Positions 43,455 through 54,331 of a stretch of DNA of 64,000 nt are shown here, one piece after another. Under the pieces are notes generated by a model. It saw nothing but the letters and a program-made list of their open reading frames with translations, was not told the DNA's origin and did no database searches. This DNA comes from Camelus bactrianus. Its lineage: Eukaryota > Chordata > Mammalia > Artiodactyla > Camelidae. The position numbers were made by a program, and so were the translations under genes. Position 1 is the stretch's first letter. The number at the start of each line of letters is the position of its first letter. The DNA lies in NCBI RefSeq assembly GCF_048773025.1, contig NC_133541.1, forward strand, positions 105,625,912-105,689,911. Direction: 5' to 3'.

Positions 43455-43591
43455 AAGAATTTGGGGGGAGGAGTGCGGGGGGAGGTAATTAGGCTTATCT
43501 ATTTATTTATTTTAGAGGAGGTGCCGGGGATTGAACCCAGGACCTCATGCATGCTAAGCATGTGCTCTACCGTTTGAGCTGCACCCTCCCC
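43455..43591 (-). mobile_element. Camelid vic-1-type SINE inside L2
   Basis: Minus strand: 'gggtgcagctcaaacggtag' (box A), 'cctgggttcaatccccggca' (box B), tail ending in the A/G-rich left edge. It keeps the tRNA-Ala AGC-type 'catgcttagcatgcatgagg' best of the five copies. Flanked by an 8-bp repeat. Confidence 0.9.
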
Positions 43592-44429
43592 CAGAACTGG
43601 ACATCAGAGACGTATGCAAGGTCACTTTGTAGGACTAGTGAACTTTGATAAGGAGGTTGTATTTATTAAATGATTTTGAAGTGAAAGTTGTAATCCAATT
43701 TATGTTTAAAAGGATTGCTCTGTTTTCTGGGAGGAGAATCTACTGAAGCAGGCAATCCCACTAGTAAGTTACTGATAGCTTAGAGGCTATCCACACCATT
43801 TACTAAGACAGAGACGGGGGAAGGGTGAGCTCGTGCTCGGTGTCATGTGCACGTAAGTCAAGAGCTCTACTCTGTCCCAGTTAAGTCTGAAAGACTAGCA
43901 AGCATATTATCAGAAATGTCGAATAGGTGACTAACCCTGAGTCTGGACTCACTGGGAAGGCAGGACTGGAAATGGATGTTGTCATACTTTGGATGAGAAT
44001 GTATGAGGTCACCTAGGAGAGTGTAGCTAGAGAGCTTAAAATATTCTGGGACTGATCCTTGGCGAACTCAAATACTTGGAGGTGGAAAGTAGAAAAGGGA
44101 CCAGCCAGAAGAATGGAGTCGAGGGAGCCAGTGAAAGAGAAGAGAACGTCAGGGAGAGCACAGTGTAGAAACCTGAAGGGACTGGTCAACAGAGGTCAAG
44201 GCAAGAGAAGATCAAGATGAGAAAAGGACTAAACGACTAGAATCTGGCATCACGGGGGTTCCTGGGGACTTGAAAAATGGAGTCTCATGGGAGTGATGGG
44301 AATGCAAGCCCGTCCAGAGTGGGTTAAGGAGAAAGTGGTGATGGGTGTAGACTGCACTGAGGAACAGCTTTTTCAACAGGTGTTCCTGCACAGACTATAA
44401 ATGGGGCAATGATTAAAGGGGGTGTTGAG

Positions 44430-44985
44430 GTCAAAAGAGGAATTTTTTAAGATTTGAGATACAAGAGCATATGACATGCTGATGTAAGTGAGTTGAGAGG
44501 AAGAAATGGATGATTCAGGGGGAAGTGGATACAATTGCAGGAGGAAAGACCTTGAGAAGGTGAAATGGGATGGGATCCAGAACCCACAGGCTCCCCTCTG
44601 GCTTTGATGGGGACGGGGAGTCTCTTCCGCTATGAAAAGTATGAGGCCCACACGCAAATATACACTCTAATGATAACTATGGCCTCGTATTTGTATTAGC
44701 CAGGTGGGCAGGAAATATGAGTGTTAGAAGAGTTAAATGAGGACACTAAGGGGAAATCTTTCTCCTTCTTGTCTTTTAATATATTTTTATAATAAATAGA
44801 ATTTTTTTAAGTAATAAATTCTCAAAATAGTTCCTAAATCAAAGTGTTCTCACAAATTATATGGCAAGAAAAGACTTGATGAATATACAGTTGTTTTGAT
44901 ATATAAAAAACACCTTGGCTATTATATTTTAACAATGTGGTGCTTTTGATGGTAATACTATATACCACCACTGCATTAATTCTTC
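44430..44985. other. Unassigned sequence
   Basis: May contain more worn L2 at its start (to about 44,600); then AT-rich without recognised features. Confidence 0.3.
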
Positions 44986-44989
44986 ATAG

Positions 44990-45230
44990 AGTAATAAATG
45001 CCTGTATAGTCTTACTATACGCCATACGGTTGTAAGAATTTTATAAATATCAATGCCTAAAATAACACTGACTGTGTAGGTAGCATCATTATTCCCATAC
45101 AAGGAGTCTGAGGCACAGAGAGGTTAAGTAACTTGTCCAGAATCACACAGCTAACAAGTCAAGGAGCTGAGATTCAAACCCCTGCACTCTGATGCCAGAA
45201 TCTTTGCCCTGAACCTCTCTGCTGAGCTTT
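44990..45230 (-). repeat. MIR SINE, nearly full length
   Basis: 'caaggagtctgaggcacaga', 'gaggttaagtaacttgtcca' and 'gaatcacacagctaacaagt' are a well-kept reverse MIR core; head 'attcaaacccctgcactctg'. Confidence 0.85.
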
Positions 45231-45231
45231 G

Positions 45232-45400
45232 GATATGTTATCTCATTTCATCTTTACAACAAAATTTTAAGAAAAGTATATTATTATTATATATTTAACA
45301 GCTAAGAAAAGTGAGACTTTGAAAGGTTAAATAATTTCCTCAAGATTATACTGTTCATGTGGCTGGACCAGCATTCAATCTGGATCTTTCTTTCTGTAAG
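45232..45400 (-). repeat. Second MIR SINE in tandem orientation
   Basis: 'ttatctcatttcatctttac', 'agctaagaaaagtgagactt' and 'tgaaaggttaaataatttcc' repeat the reverse MIR order directly after the previous copy; more worn. Confidence 0.6.
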
Positions 45401-45689
45401 TATGTATTCTCAGCACTTAACAATATATTAACTTTTAGAAACAGACAAAGAAAGAAGCTTAGACGTCTTATCAATCAAAAATGCCAAATATATATGATGA
45501 GTGGTGTAGAAAGGGAATTTTCTGATCACAGGATAAAAACAGATTAAATTAAGTGATGATGAGCTTAATTCAATATTTAATGATACAATATGCATGGGTT
45601 TATAAGACAGTTGTAGTTACTAAGTTCAAGAATTTTACAATCTGGACACATTTTATTCCACATAAAAGTCGCTTTAAAAATATAGGATA

Positions 45690-45871
45690 AAATATATATG
45701 CCTATATGAATATTTCTAAAAATAATTCATGTTCACTTGAAAAAATAAGCTTTACAGACAAGGGAAAAAAAAAGGAAAGAAGGAAGGAAAGGAGGGTGAG
45801 ACGGAAGGAGGAAGAAAACCAAATCTGGAAAAGATCTGAAGGTTTGTTGCATATAATTCTAGACACTGTAT

Positions 45872-45902
<31 letters not shown>

Positions 45903-46102
45903 GAGAAACACATTTTTATATAAACAGGATCATACTATGTGTGCTTTCTAGTTACCTTCTATTCTAACTAAAACCATACTGGGAGCACTGTCTACATCAA
46001 CAAGCGTGGTATAAATCGTTATTTCTGTGATTGCATTATATTCCACTGTTGGCTTGTACTCTAAGTCATGCAATTTTCTCCTATTACTGGATGATTAGGT
46101 TG
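45690..46102 (-). mobile_element. Old L1M 3' UTR to ORF2 end, right-hand part 1
   Basis: Reverse complement of an old L1: 'aaacaggatcatactatgtg', 'gctttctagttaccttctat', 'gcattatattccactgttgg' and 'tactggatgattaggttg'. Contains a purine tract (45,764-45,817) and an (AC)n run (45,872-45,898). It resumes after the LTR at 46,489. Confidence 0.6.
45872..45898. repeat. (AC)n microsatellite
   Basis: About 13 units inside the old L1 3' UTR. Confidence 0.9.
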
Positions 46103-46488
46103 TGTATTAGTTCGCTGGGGTGCCAAAAACAAAATACCAGAGGCCGATGCCTTAGACAGCACACATTTATTTTCTCACAGTTCTGAAGGCTGGAAGTGCA
46201 AGACCAAGGTGCCATCAAAGTTGTTTTCTGGTGACGCCTTTCTTCTTGACTTGCAGATAACTGCCTTCTCACTGTGTCCTCACAGGGCCGTTCCTCTCTG
46301 TTTATGCACATTCCTGGGGTAGCCTTCTGCTTCTTATAAGAACACCAGTTGTATTGAATTAGGGTCCGAACCTTATGACTTGACTTAATCTTAATTCCCT
46401 CTTTAAAAGCCCTATCTCCAAATATAGTCACACTGGGGTTCAGGCTTCAAAATATGAATTTGGGGGGCACAGAACTCAGCCCATAACA
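46103..46488 (-). mobile_element. Solo LTR of MaLR type (MLT1-like), fossil, in an old L1
   Basis: About 386 bp, opposite strand to the copy at 34,401 and of the same broad family: 'tgtattagttcgctgggg' at the left, 'ttattttctcacagttctga', 'agaccaaggtgccatcaaag', 'cactgtgtcctcacagg', 'ctttaaaagccctatctcca' and 'cagcccataaca' at the right. A worn 5-bp direct repeat flanks it. No internal region. Older than the vic SINEs, younger than the L1 it sits in. Confidence 0.8.
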
Positions 46489-46735
46489 GACTGTGTCTAA
46501 TTTTCTGGTAGTATACATCATATTGATGATAAATGATAAGGTGATTGTCATCTAGGCATTTCTCTAGGATCTATTCCCATCAGCATAATTGCTAGGGCAA
46601 AGAGTGTGCCATTTTAAGGCTTTTGGTATGAATTGCAAGTTGTTTTCTGGAAATGTTTTTCCCTTGGAACTTCTGCTGGTAGACTATGAGAATGACAACA
46701 CAACCATTTTAAAGAACAAAATCCATGTGCAATAT
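46489..46735 (-). mobile_element. Old L1M ORF2 end, part 2
   Basis: Continues the element broken by the LTR: 'gactgtgtctaattttctgg', 'tctctaggatctattcccat', 'gctagggcaaagagtgtgcc' and 'attttaaggcttttggtatg' are the reverse complement of the end of L1 ORF2. Confidence 0.6.
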
Positions 46736-47006
46736 TTTCTAGCCCTCACCTCAATATCAGCTCAAGCCATTGATTCTGGACTGCCTATGTCATGGGGCAG
46801 GTGGCCCCAGACTGTGATGGCTTCAAAGACCAGACCCCTGGCAGTCAGTCTTCTGCTCCTGCAGTCCCATCTGAATTCTGGAGAGAACTTCAGGAGGAAG
46901 GCACAGCGTTAGAAGCGCCTGGTTTGATGTATTCAGAGAGTCTCTTTTAGTATCTTTGCTGCCTGTGTTTTAAATTACCCTCTTTTAGTTCTTCACACTG
47001 CATTAG

Positions 47007-47018
47007 GAAGATAAAAAC
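47007..47018. repeat. Probable target-site duplication, left (short L1)
   Basis: gaagataaaaac; the likely right copy at 47,103-47,113 reads gaagaaaaaac (one base shorter). Confidence 0.5.
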
Positions 47019-47102
47019 ATGTATTATGTATGTGTATGACTGAAGCATTATGCTGTACACCAGAAACTGACACATTGTAACTATCTTTCAATTAAAAAAA
47101 AA
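47019..47102 (+). mobile_element. Short L1 3' end (84 bp)
   Basis: 'gtgtatgactgaagcattat', 'gctgtacaccagaaactgac' and 'aactatctttcaattaaaaa' are the last bases of the L1 subfamily seen at 33,107 and 60,596. Confidence 0.8.
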
Positions 47103-47114
47103 GAAGAAAAAACC

Positions 47115-47695
47115 CAGGTCCTCTCTGACAAACAGAACCGTGGTAGGATAGAAGTGTGGGCACATGCTAGTTAACTCGGGGGAGGCTGGAAGGCTGACTT
47201 CTCTAGCTTCCTGTAAGTTATCACAGTTGAAAGGGAGCCTTTCCCTACTCAGCACTCTCTGTACATATCCCGTTCTGCTGTCTCCTGCAGGGGTCAGGTT
47301 ACTCTAGGCTTCTGAATATTCTAGAGGCACTGCAGGGACTTAAGTTCAGAATCACTACCGCCTCTTCAGTGCCTTTTGTCTCAAGGGAGCTGCCTCCACA
47401 ACCCGGAGAATACCCCAGTTTAGAGGGGGCAGGAATCTCAAATTGAAATAGAGACAAGGTAGGTTCTTTCACGCAGGGAAGAGAGAGAGCTAATCCATGT
47501 ATTATTGTCTTTAATATTGTTCATGGAATACAGGAGCATTTTAATGAATTGGACACTTTGAGGTTTAATGTAATTTTGGCGAGTGGAAAAAAATATAATG
47601 GGGAAGATACCAAGAGAGGAAGGAAAACTTGGCATGAACAAGAAAGGCCATTTAAAAGCAAATAACCAAGACCTAATTATATTTAATGTTTCTAC
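47115..47695. other. Unassigned sequence
   Basis: No gene or repeat recognised. Confidence 0.3.
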
Positions 47696-47698
47696 CAC

Positions 47699-47909
47699 AA
47701 CATTTTATCTGTTAGGTCAAATACAAAGCAAGAGTAGAAAATTAAATAAAATTATAAATGAGCTACCGCGTTAAAGTGACCTGTTATCAACCAGACAATA
47801 TGGTGGAATGGAAAACAATTAGGGACCCAGAGGCAGACAGCTGGGTCACTAATGAGCTGTGTGGCCTCAGGAAAGTAAGCAACCTCTCTGAATTTAGTGT
47901 CCTCCCATA
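47699..47909. repeat. Local duplication, copy B
   Basis: Partner of 42,887-43,101 at about 95% identity. Here the MIR continues unbroken to 48,015, so copy B more likely holds the older arrangement. Confidence 0.85.
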
Positions 47910-48015
47910 ACGTATGAGGATGTTAATACCGACTTAACAGAAGAGTTAACAAGCTTAAATGAGATAACGAGCAAAACACCCAGGACAGTACATGGCATAG
48001 AGAATGCACATGTAA
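47820..48015 (+). repeat. MIR SINE, complete (within and beyond copy B)
   Basis: Core 'gcagacagctgggtcactaa', 'tgagctgtgtggcctcagga', 3' part 'cttaaatgagataacgagca' and 'aggacagtacatggcataga'. Confidence 0.8.
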
Positions 48016-48064
48016 AACAGAGGTTTCCTTCCACTTCTGGGAAATGGAGGAGGACTGTAAATTC

Positions 48065-48210
48065 TTCAAGAGCCTTTCAGTCTAGTTGTGGAGACAAAAT
48101 GAGAACATTTGAAACAAGGAGAACAATTATGCAGTAAACAGTGCCGTAGTGATCACAAGCATGACAGGAATTCAGACAAAAGGAGAATTGAGTGCATGGG
48201 ACACTGCCAG
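48065..48210 (-). repeat. L2 3' part
   Basis: 'caagagcctttcagtctagt' then 'tgtggagacaaaatgagaac' is the reverse complement of the L2 'agactgtgagctcctt' region. Confidence 0.5.
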
Positions 48211-48214
48211 TGAG

Positions 48215-48865
48215 AGATGCTTCTAACTGTTGGGTCCTCCAAACTGGGTGTCCGGGATAAGTTAACAGAGAAGCAAACTGAGGAAAGAGGATATTGAGGG
48301 GGGGTGGGAGAGGTGGGGGATGCTGGAGCAGACACAAATAAATGGTAGGGACATTGAATGAAATTAATCAAAAGTGATCAACTCTTCAACTGACTTATAA
48401 TTTATGGAAAAAGCAATTCATGCTCATAACACATACATTAAAAAAATAACTAGAATGACTATGAAGGATTATAGTATGATGATGTAATAAATAAATACTA
48501 ACAGATAATAATCAGGGTTTATCAGAATTCATTTTGGAAATTAAGAAAAAGATCCGTGAATAAAAACCAATTGGTCATATTTTCCAGAAAAGAAAGAACC
48601 CTGATCTTACTTTGCAAAATTATTAGTAGATAGAACATCAAGAAAGCTCACTTTTTTCTGCTGACAGTGATGATGTAGTCACTCTGGCTTGCTTAAATTG
48701 ACCTTGGGGCTTGTCCTTCAGTATCAGAACAGCTTAAAACTGGCAGGAGAGCATTGCTGGTCTTCATTTGGCTTGTCTAAATCCTAGGGTTTTCATTTCT
48801 TACATATACTTACGGTTGATCATTATTTTAATTCAGATTTTTAAAAAAACAAACAAGAGAACAAT
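48215..48865. other. Unassigned AT-rich sequence
   Basis: No gene recognised; possibly more worn L2 at the start. Confidence 0.3.
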
Positions 48866-48869
48866 GAAA

Positions 48870-50505
48870 TAATTTATCTTAATGGTGAAAGAATATAAAG
48901 CCTGCTTTTCCTTCCCTAAATATCCATCAGAAACTTTCTAAAATGTTCAGATAAAGGCAACTTAAAAAGTTCTTTTGGGAAGAACAAAGCTGGAGGCATA
49001 ATTTTCCAGACTTTAGACTATGCTACAAAGCTGAAATTATCAAAGTAGTGTGGTATTGGCACAAAAACAGACATATAGCTCAATGGAACCGAATAGAACC
49101 CAGAAATAAACCCACACACTTAGGTCAATTAATCTATGACAACAAAGGCAAGAACACACAATGGAGAAAAAGTCTCTTCAACAAGTGGTGCTGGGAAAGC
49201 TGGACAGCTACATGTAAATCAATTAAATTAGAACCCTCCTTCACACTATATACAAAAATAAACTCAAATGGTTTAAAGACCTACATATAAGACATGACAC
49301 CGTAAAACTCCTAGAAGAGAACGTAGGCAAAACATTATCTGACATAAATCGTAGCAATGTTTTCTTAGGTTAATCTCCCAAGGCAATGGACATAAAAGCA
49401 AAAAAAAAAAAAAAATGAATGGGATCTAATCAAACTTAAAAGCTTTTGCACAGCAAAATAAACCATCAACAAAACAAGAAGACAACCTACAAAATGGGGG
49501 AAAATATTTACAAATGATGCAACCACCAAAGGGTTAATATCCAAAATATTCAAACAATTCATACAACTCATTATCAAAATCCAAACAACCCAATCAAAAG
49601 GTGGACAAAATACTTAAATAGACATTTCCCCAAAGAAGACATACAGATGGCCAAGAGGCACATGAAAAGATGCTCCACATTGCTAATTATTACAGAAATG
49701 CAAATCAAAACCACAATGAGGTATTACTTTACACCAGTCAGAATGGCCATTATCAAAAGGTCTACAAATATTAAAAGCTGTAGAGTATGGAGAAAAGGGA
49801 ACCTTCCTACACTGTTGATGGGAATATAAATTGGTGCAGTCACTATGGAAAATAGTATAGAGGTTCCTTCAAAAACTAAAAATTGAGCTACCATATGACC
49901 TAGCAATCCCACTCCTGGGCATATATCTGGAAAAGATGAAAACTCTAAAAAGATACACCCCAATGTTCATAGCACCATTATTTACAATAACCAAGACATG
50001 GAAACAACCTAAGTGTCCATCAACAGATGAATGGATAAAGAAGATGTGGAATATATATATACAATGGAATATTACTCAGCATAAAAAAGAACGAAATACT
50101 GTCATTTGCAGCAATATGGATGGACCTAAAGAATACTATACTAAGTGAAGTAAGACAGAGAAAGAAATAGGATATCACTTACATGTGGAATCTAAAAATG
50201 AATACAAACACCTATATACAAAACAGAAAGAAACCCCCAGACATAGAAAACAAATTTATGACTACCGAAGGGGAAAGGGAGGGGTGGAGGGATAAATTAG
50301 GAGTATAGGATTAAGAGACATAAACTGCTATACATATAAATAAGCAACAAGGATTAACTGTATAGCACAGGGGGTTATGTTCAATATCTTATAATAACCT
50401 ATAATGGAAAATAGTCCGGAAAAAAATATATATAACTGAATCACTTTGCTATACACCTAAAACTAGCACAATATTGTAAATCAACTATATGTCAATTTTT
50501 TAAAG
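48870..50505 (+). mobile_element. L1, ORF2 C-terminal half and 3' UTR (1.6 kb)
   Basis: The longest L1 in the window. It opens with 'cttaatggtgaaagaatata', skips some sequence, then from 48,975 runs collinear with ORF2: 'gaacaaagctggaggcataa', 'gtattggcacaaaaacagac' (the WYWHKNR-like stretch), 'caagtggtgctgggaaagct', 'gcttttgcacagcaaaataa', 'atgcaaatcaaaaccacaat', 'ccactcctgggcatatatct', 'ccaagacatggaaacaacct', 'tgtggaatctaaaaatgaat', and the 3' UTR 'tgaatcactttgctatacac'. Frames of 60-80 codons (49,048-49,290, 49,647-49,829, 49,936-50,148) are remnants of ORF2 protein; the full frame is broken by many stops and shifts. 5'-truncated. Confidence 0.9.
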
Positions 50506-50609
50506 AGACTTCTTGAACCAATAATCTGAGCTTTCACATTAGGAAACCAGGGGAAAAAAAGAGCAAAATAAACCAAAGAAGACAAAAAAAAAAAGTTCTT
50601 TTTGGTTTG

Positions 50610-51000
50610 CTTCTTGTCTTATTAACCAAGTAATATATGTCCATTGGAAAAAACCTAGAAAACCTTATCAACAAAAATTTTAAAATAAATAAAATTCGTA
50701 TATTTCTACCACCTAAACACTTTTTATATTTTTATACTGCCTTCATGTTTTTTTATCTATGCACATGTGAACATATTTTCAACATAGTGTTTTTAAGTCT
50801 AGATTTTTCACTGAATGTATTCTAAATGTCTTTCCATGTCATTAAATTTTTAAAATCTGTAATAGTGTTTAAAGAATTTACAGTGCATGCCTCCTGCAAT
50901 GTTCTTTCACCGTATTTTCACTATATTCCAATCAGTCAAGGCAATTTTATGCAATTTTATTTTTAACAGTTCGCTATTACAAATGAAAGGTTAAATTAAT
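50610..51000 (-). repeat. Old L1M 3' UTR-like remnant
   Basis: 'accaagtaatatatgtccat', 'tggaaaaaacctagaaaacc', 'ttgaatgtattctaaatg'-like text and 'tctttccatgtcattaaatt' recall the reverse complement of old L1 3' sequence also seen at 45,690 and 54,880. Confidence 0.45.
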
Positions 51001-51004
51001 ATGC

Positions 51005-51400
51005 ATTTTTGAGCCATCTGCAATTCCCTCACCCCTTCTTGGATTCTAGTCTACTCCTTAGATTGTGCTTCCCTCCCCCCCGCCTCCCCCTACCTCATTT
51101 CCCTTGTGGAGATTGCAGGCTAATGGGAAAAATAAGCCAGGTCCATAAATAACTGTAATCACTACTATAGGCAAATGAAAGGACTCTGGATTTCAGAAAG
51201 GATTTCTTCCATCAGTTTGCAAATATGCCCACACATCTGATGGCAGAGGAATGAAAAGATCCTTCTAGACACATTTACTTTTTTTTTCCTTTCAAGGGGA
51301 GCAACGAGAGAAAAAAAAAGCTGTATCTTTTTCTCTCCTTTTATAGTTTCAAAAAAATCAAGAATGGACAGGACACTAGAGAAAAAAAAAAAGAAGAAAG
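51005..51400. other. Unassigned sequence
   Basis: C-rich segment at 51,070-51,090 and A-rich runs; nothing recognised. Confidence 0.3.
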
Positions 51401-51404
51401 GACA

Positions 51405-51490
51405 GGAGGCCTGCTCATGTCATATAGCTGGTTGACAGCTGAACAAAGACTAAACCCAGGATTTCTGAATCCCAGTTGTGTGCCCTCACA
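51405..51490 (-). repeat. MIR SINE fragment
   Basis: 'gtcatatagctggttgacag' and 'actaaacccaggatttctga' resemble the MIR head region. Confidence 0.5.
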
Positions 51491-51499
51491 CTGGGTCAC

Positions 51500-52295
51500 A
51501 CGGGTTCACCCTAAAAAAACTGCAGCTAGAATAAGTGAACTTATTCCATGATAAAGTCTGTGGAAGAAGAGTACTAGTCAAGTCAAGGGGTTCTCTGATT
51601 TTACAAGAAATTCTATTGACCTGATATACAACAGTAAAACCTGTCCTGAGAAATAGGAAAGAATGAAAAAGACAATCTCGACTCCTTTCATTTGATGTTT
51701 TTCTATCAAGCAGAGATGTGTGCATACTTTGATGAAAATATCACACATATGGCAAGCTGGCTCCCCACACGGCCTCTAAAAAGGGAAATCGTGAAGTGAC
51801 TTTCTGAACGCGCAAGAGCAAATATTTTATAGGGCAGAGAATGCTCCTGCCTTGGGGGTCTGCTTCCACACGTTCATCATGTTGAGGGGAAAGAGTCCTT
51901 GAATATAATCTAATACAGCCCCTTCAATAAACTAGAAAACCTCTTAATAATAACTCTGTCAATCAATCGGTCACCTGGTGCTTGAACATGAGCGCTTATG
52001 GATGCAGTATCTGGGCTGAAGCCAAGAAAAAGTAAACTCAATACTTTTATTCATTGGACTGACTAATTAGCCCTGCAGTCTACCACACTGTATGTATGCC
52101 TTTTTAGATGTATGGTTTGGAATGAATGAATAACCTTTTTGCTAAACTGAGGCAACATCTCTTTCTTACAAACAGACAAACACATACACTTATACATACT
52201 GAAAGAGAACAGTGATGAAAAAGCCAACATTGCTATTACCTTGGGAAGTATTTATCATGACACAAGACTGACGGAAAAATGTGATGACAGTCACA
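51500..52295. other. Unassigned sequence
   Basis: No gene or repeat recognised. Confidence 0.3.
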
Positions 52296-52299
52296 GAGT

Positions 52300-52445
52300 C
52301 ATGAACATATTTACAGCTGGAAGGGTCCTTCTTGTAGATATACTAGCCCGAGACTTTCCTTTTACTTAAAAGGAAATAGAGAGTTTAAGAGATCTGCTCG
52401 GGCTTTACAGGTTTCTGCCTCAGCGTCACCTGACCGCACAGAGAC
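52300..52445 (-). repeat. MIR3-like SINE
   Basis: 'acagctggaagggtccttct' then 'tacttaaaaggaaatagaga' fits MIR3/THER-type SINEs ('agagctggaagggaccttag ... gatgaggaaactgaggc'). Confidence 0.5.
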
Positions 52446-52449
52446 ACAG

Positions 52450-53830
52450 AGAGTGTACCGATTATTTAATTCAGAGGCTGGAGTACTGATAATCACAGCT
52501 CAAAGAGGGAAAAACACCAAGGCGAAGGCAGGCGGAGCAGGATCAATACGCTCATTAAACACTCAGTTACCTTTTCCCCTCCGGATTTATATTTTCCCTT
52601 ACTTTCTGGGTTACTGTGTATGTATTAAATACAGAAAAAATAATCCTGAAAGAGTCCCTTGGCTGCAACTGGAATCAATGTATCTAACATGTTTTCCAAT
52701 ACTTACTGTGCATGTGGCCTCATTACATTCACACACCAGGGAAGGTTGAAGGGGGAAAAAAACTGCAGGAAGCCATTCATAATTTGCTCTTTAGGATTTA
52801 ATAGTCATTCCTTACTTCAGTCTTATGGTCTGTTTTCTAATACACATCCAGTACACAGAAATTCAGAGCACAGCAAACTATGCATGCCGCCAAATGACCT
52901 CTTCGTGCGGTTTTGTTTTAAAAATCCATATTCTGCATTATTCTAAAAAAAGGCAGTATCAGTGGCTTGCTTCCATGTCACTCTAACATTCCTTTTTAAC
53001 TTTAAGGCCAGACAGGTTACAGTGTCCTCCCCTACTTTCAGGTGGTAAACTCTATCTTCCATCTTCACAAATTTACTCTTTTTCTTCATTTATGTTTGTT
53101 GATTGATGTTCTTCAGTTTTCTTGTATAGATTTTCACATGTTTGATACAGAATTGGCCAATGTTCTTCAGTCCCGATAAAGGCCCCCATGTCTCTTGGCA
53201 AAGTTTCAGCGCCTCAACGCTTACTGCTAACTGTACTGGGATTGAGTCTTACTCATCTTTGTATGTTCCCCACTCTCTACTTCTCCACACATACACCTTA
53301 GAAGAACACATTGTAGGTGTTAGAATTATTTTTAAACATAATTTTCCTTTAAAATCAGGACCACAAATGCAAAGAATACGTTTTTGTATGTGGTTTGAAG
53401 AATATACCAAAGTTCTCTTTTAATTCAAAATGTTCAAATATATACCTAGTTTCTTCCCCAGGTGATGTCATAAAGAGAAAAATCTAACCTTTGGTTAGTC
53501 ATTCACATAAGAAATAAGATATCTGGATTATCTTAAGACTCATCAATTAGATGGGTTTGGTCAGGTAGTGTTACAATATACGAGCTAATGTGTAGTATTA
53601 CAATGTGTAATATAAAGCAACAGGAAATGGTCACTAAAAAGTCATTCACATTCTGTTTTTATTTCTTCAGTAAAGATCAAATATAATTCAGCTAAAATAA
53701 AACTCTGTATCTTGATGGCAAATTTACGGTACTTGTTTTTGTTAGAGGCCATGTCCTTTGGCAGCTGAATGGGAAAGCCACAGCATTACGTTTTGGTGGC
53801 CACACATTGCATGTTTTATCATTAACTCTT
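52450..53830. other. Unassigned sequence
   Basis: Frames at 52,453-52,749, 52,659-52,946 and 53,142-53,423 (98, 95, 93 codons) overlap in different phases and show no domain. No repeat recognised. Confidence 0.35.
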
Positions 53831-53834
53831 GTTT

Positions 53835-53945
53835 ATAGACCTGTCTCCTTTGCTACTTTATAAGCCTTTTGAGAAGAGGGCTCTGATCTCGTACACCTAG
53901 TATAAAGACAAGCACTTAGGAACCACTCCGTAAATCATTTACTAG
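53835..53945 (+). repeat. L2 3' end
   Basis: 'ataagccttttgagaagagg', 'gctctgatctcgtacaccta', then 'gtaaatcatttactagc'. Confidence 0.55.
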
Positions 53946-53954
53946 CTCGTGGAA

Positions 53955-54080
53955 CATTCTCTGCCTTAGTTTCCTCAGCTGAAGGAGTAAGAAGGGGGTA
54001 CCATGGTACCTACTTCCAAGGCTTACGCTTGTAAAGTGTTCAGAACTCACAGGGCATCCGGCAGGTGCTCATTCGGTGCT
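53955..54080 (+). repeat. MIR SINE 3' part
   Basis: 'ctctgccttagtttcctcag', 'cgcttgtaaagtgttcagaa' and 'gcaggtgctcattcggtgct'. Confidence 0.65.
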
Positions 54081-54316
54081 GCTCCACAGCACAGCTCTGG
54101 GAGGCATCCTTCAGAGTCCTCCCCGGAGCCATGCAACCCCAGACCCTACTGTCAAAGTGTGAACTGTCATCGGCAATAGCATCACTGCCACCGTCATCAT
54201 TAAAAATTTCACTGCATCTGAACTACACAGAGGGCGGCAAAAGTGTAAGCAGGTCCTTCATGATGGAGATAAACGTGCCTACTTCCTAAAGGGAAAAGGT
54301 CAGAATTCTGAAGACT

Positions 54317-54331
54317 TGGGGGGGGGGGGGA
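54317..54331. repeat. G homopolymer run
   Basis: About 13-15 G in a row. Confidence 0.9.

Larger units (their letters stand above)
43105..44420 (-). mobile_element. Long L2 LINE with reverse-transcriptase remnants, split by a vic SINE
   Basis: Reverse complement of L2, about 1.2 kb without the SINE. 3' end: 'agagcattcactcaacacac', 'tcaggcattgtgtgagactt'. Middle: 'gagtattccaagaagagcgt', 'aaaggattgctctgttttct'. At 43,980-44,080 the minus strand still recalls the reverse-transcriptase segment between the 'PQGS' and 'YADD' motifs (a RQGSVPEYF..SYTLLGDLIHSH-like reading). Further left-to-right pieces match 'ggtcaacagaggtcaaggca'. Many stops; not coding. Confidence 0.65.

Noticed and set aside
49048-50148. 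Frames in the 49-50 kb L1 as host genes
   Set aside because: They match L1 ORF2 protein segments in order and are interrupted.
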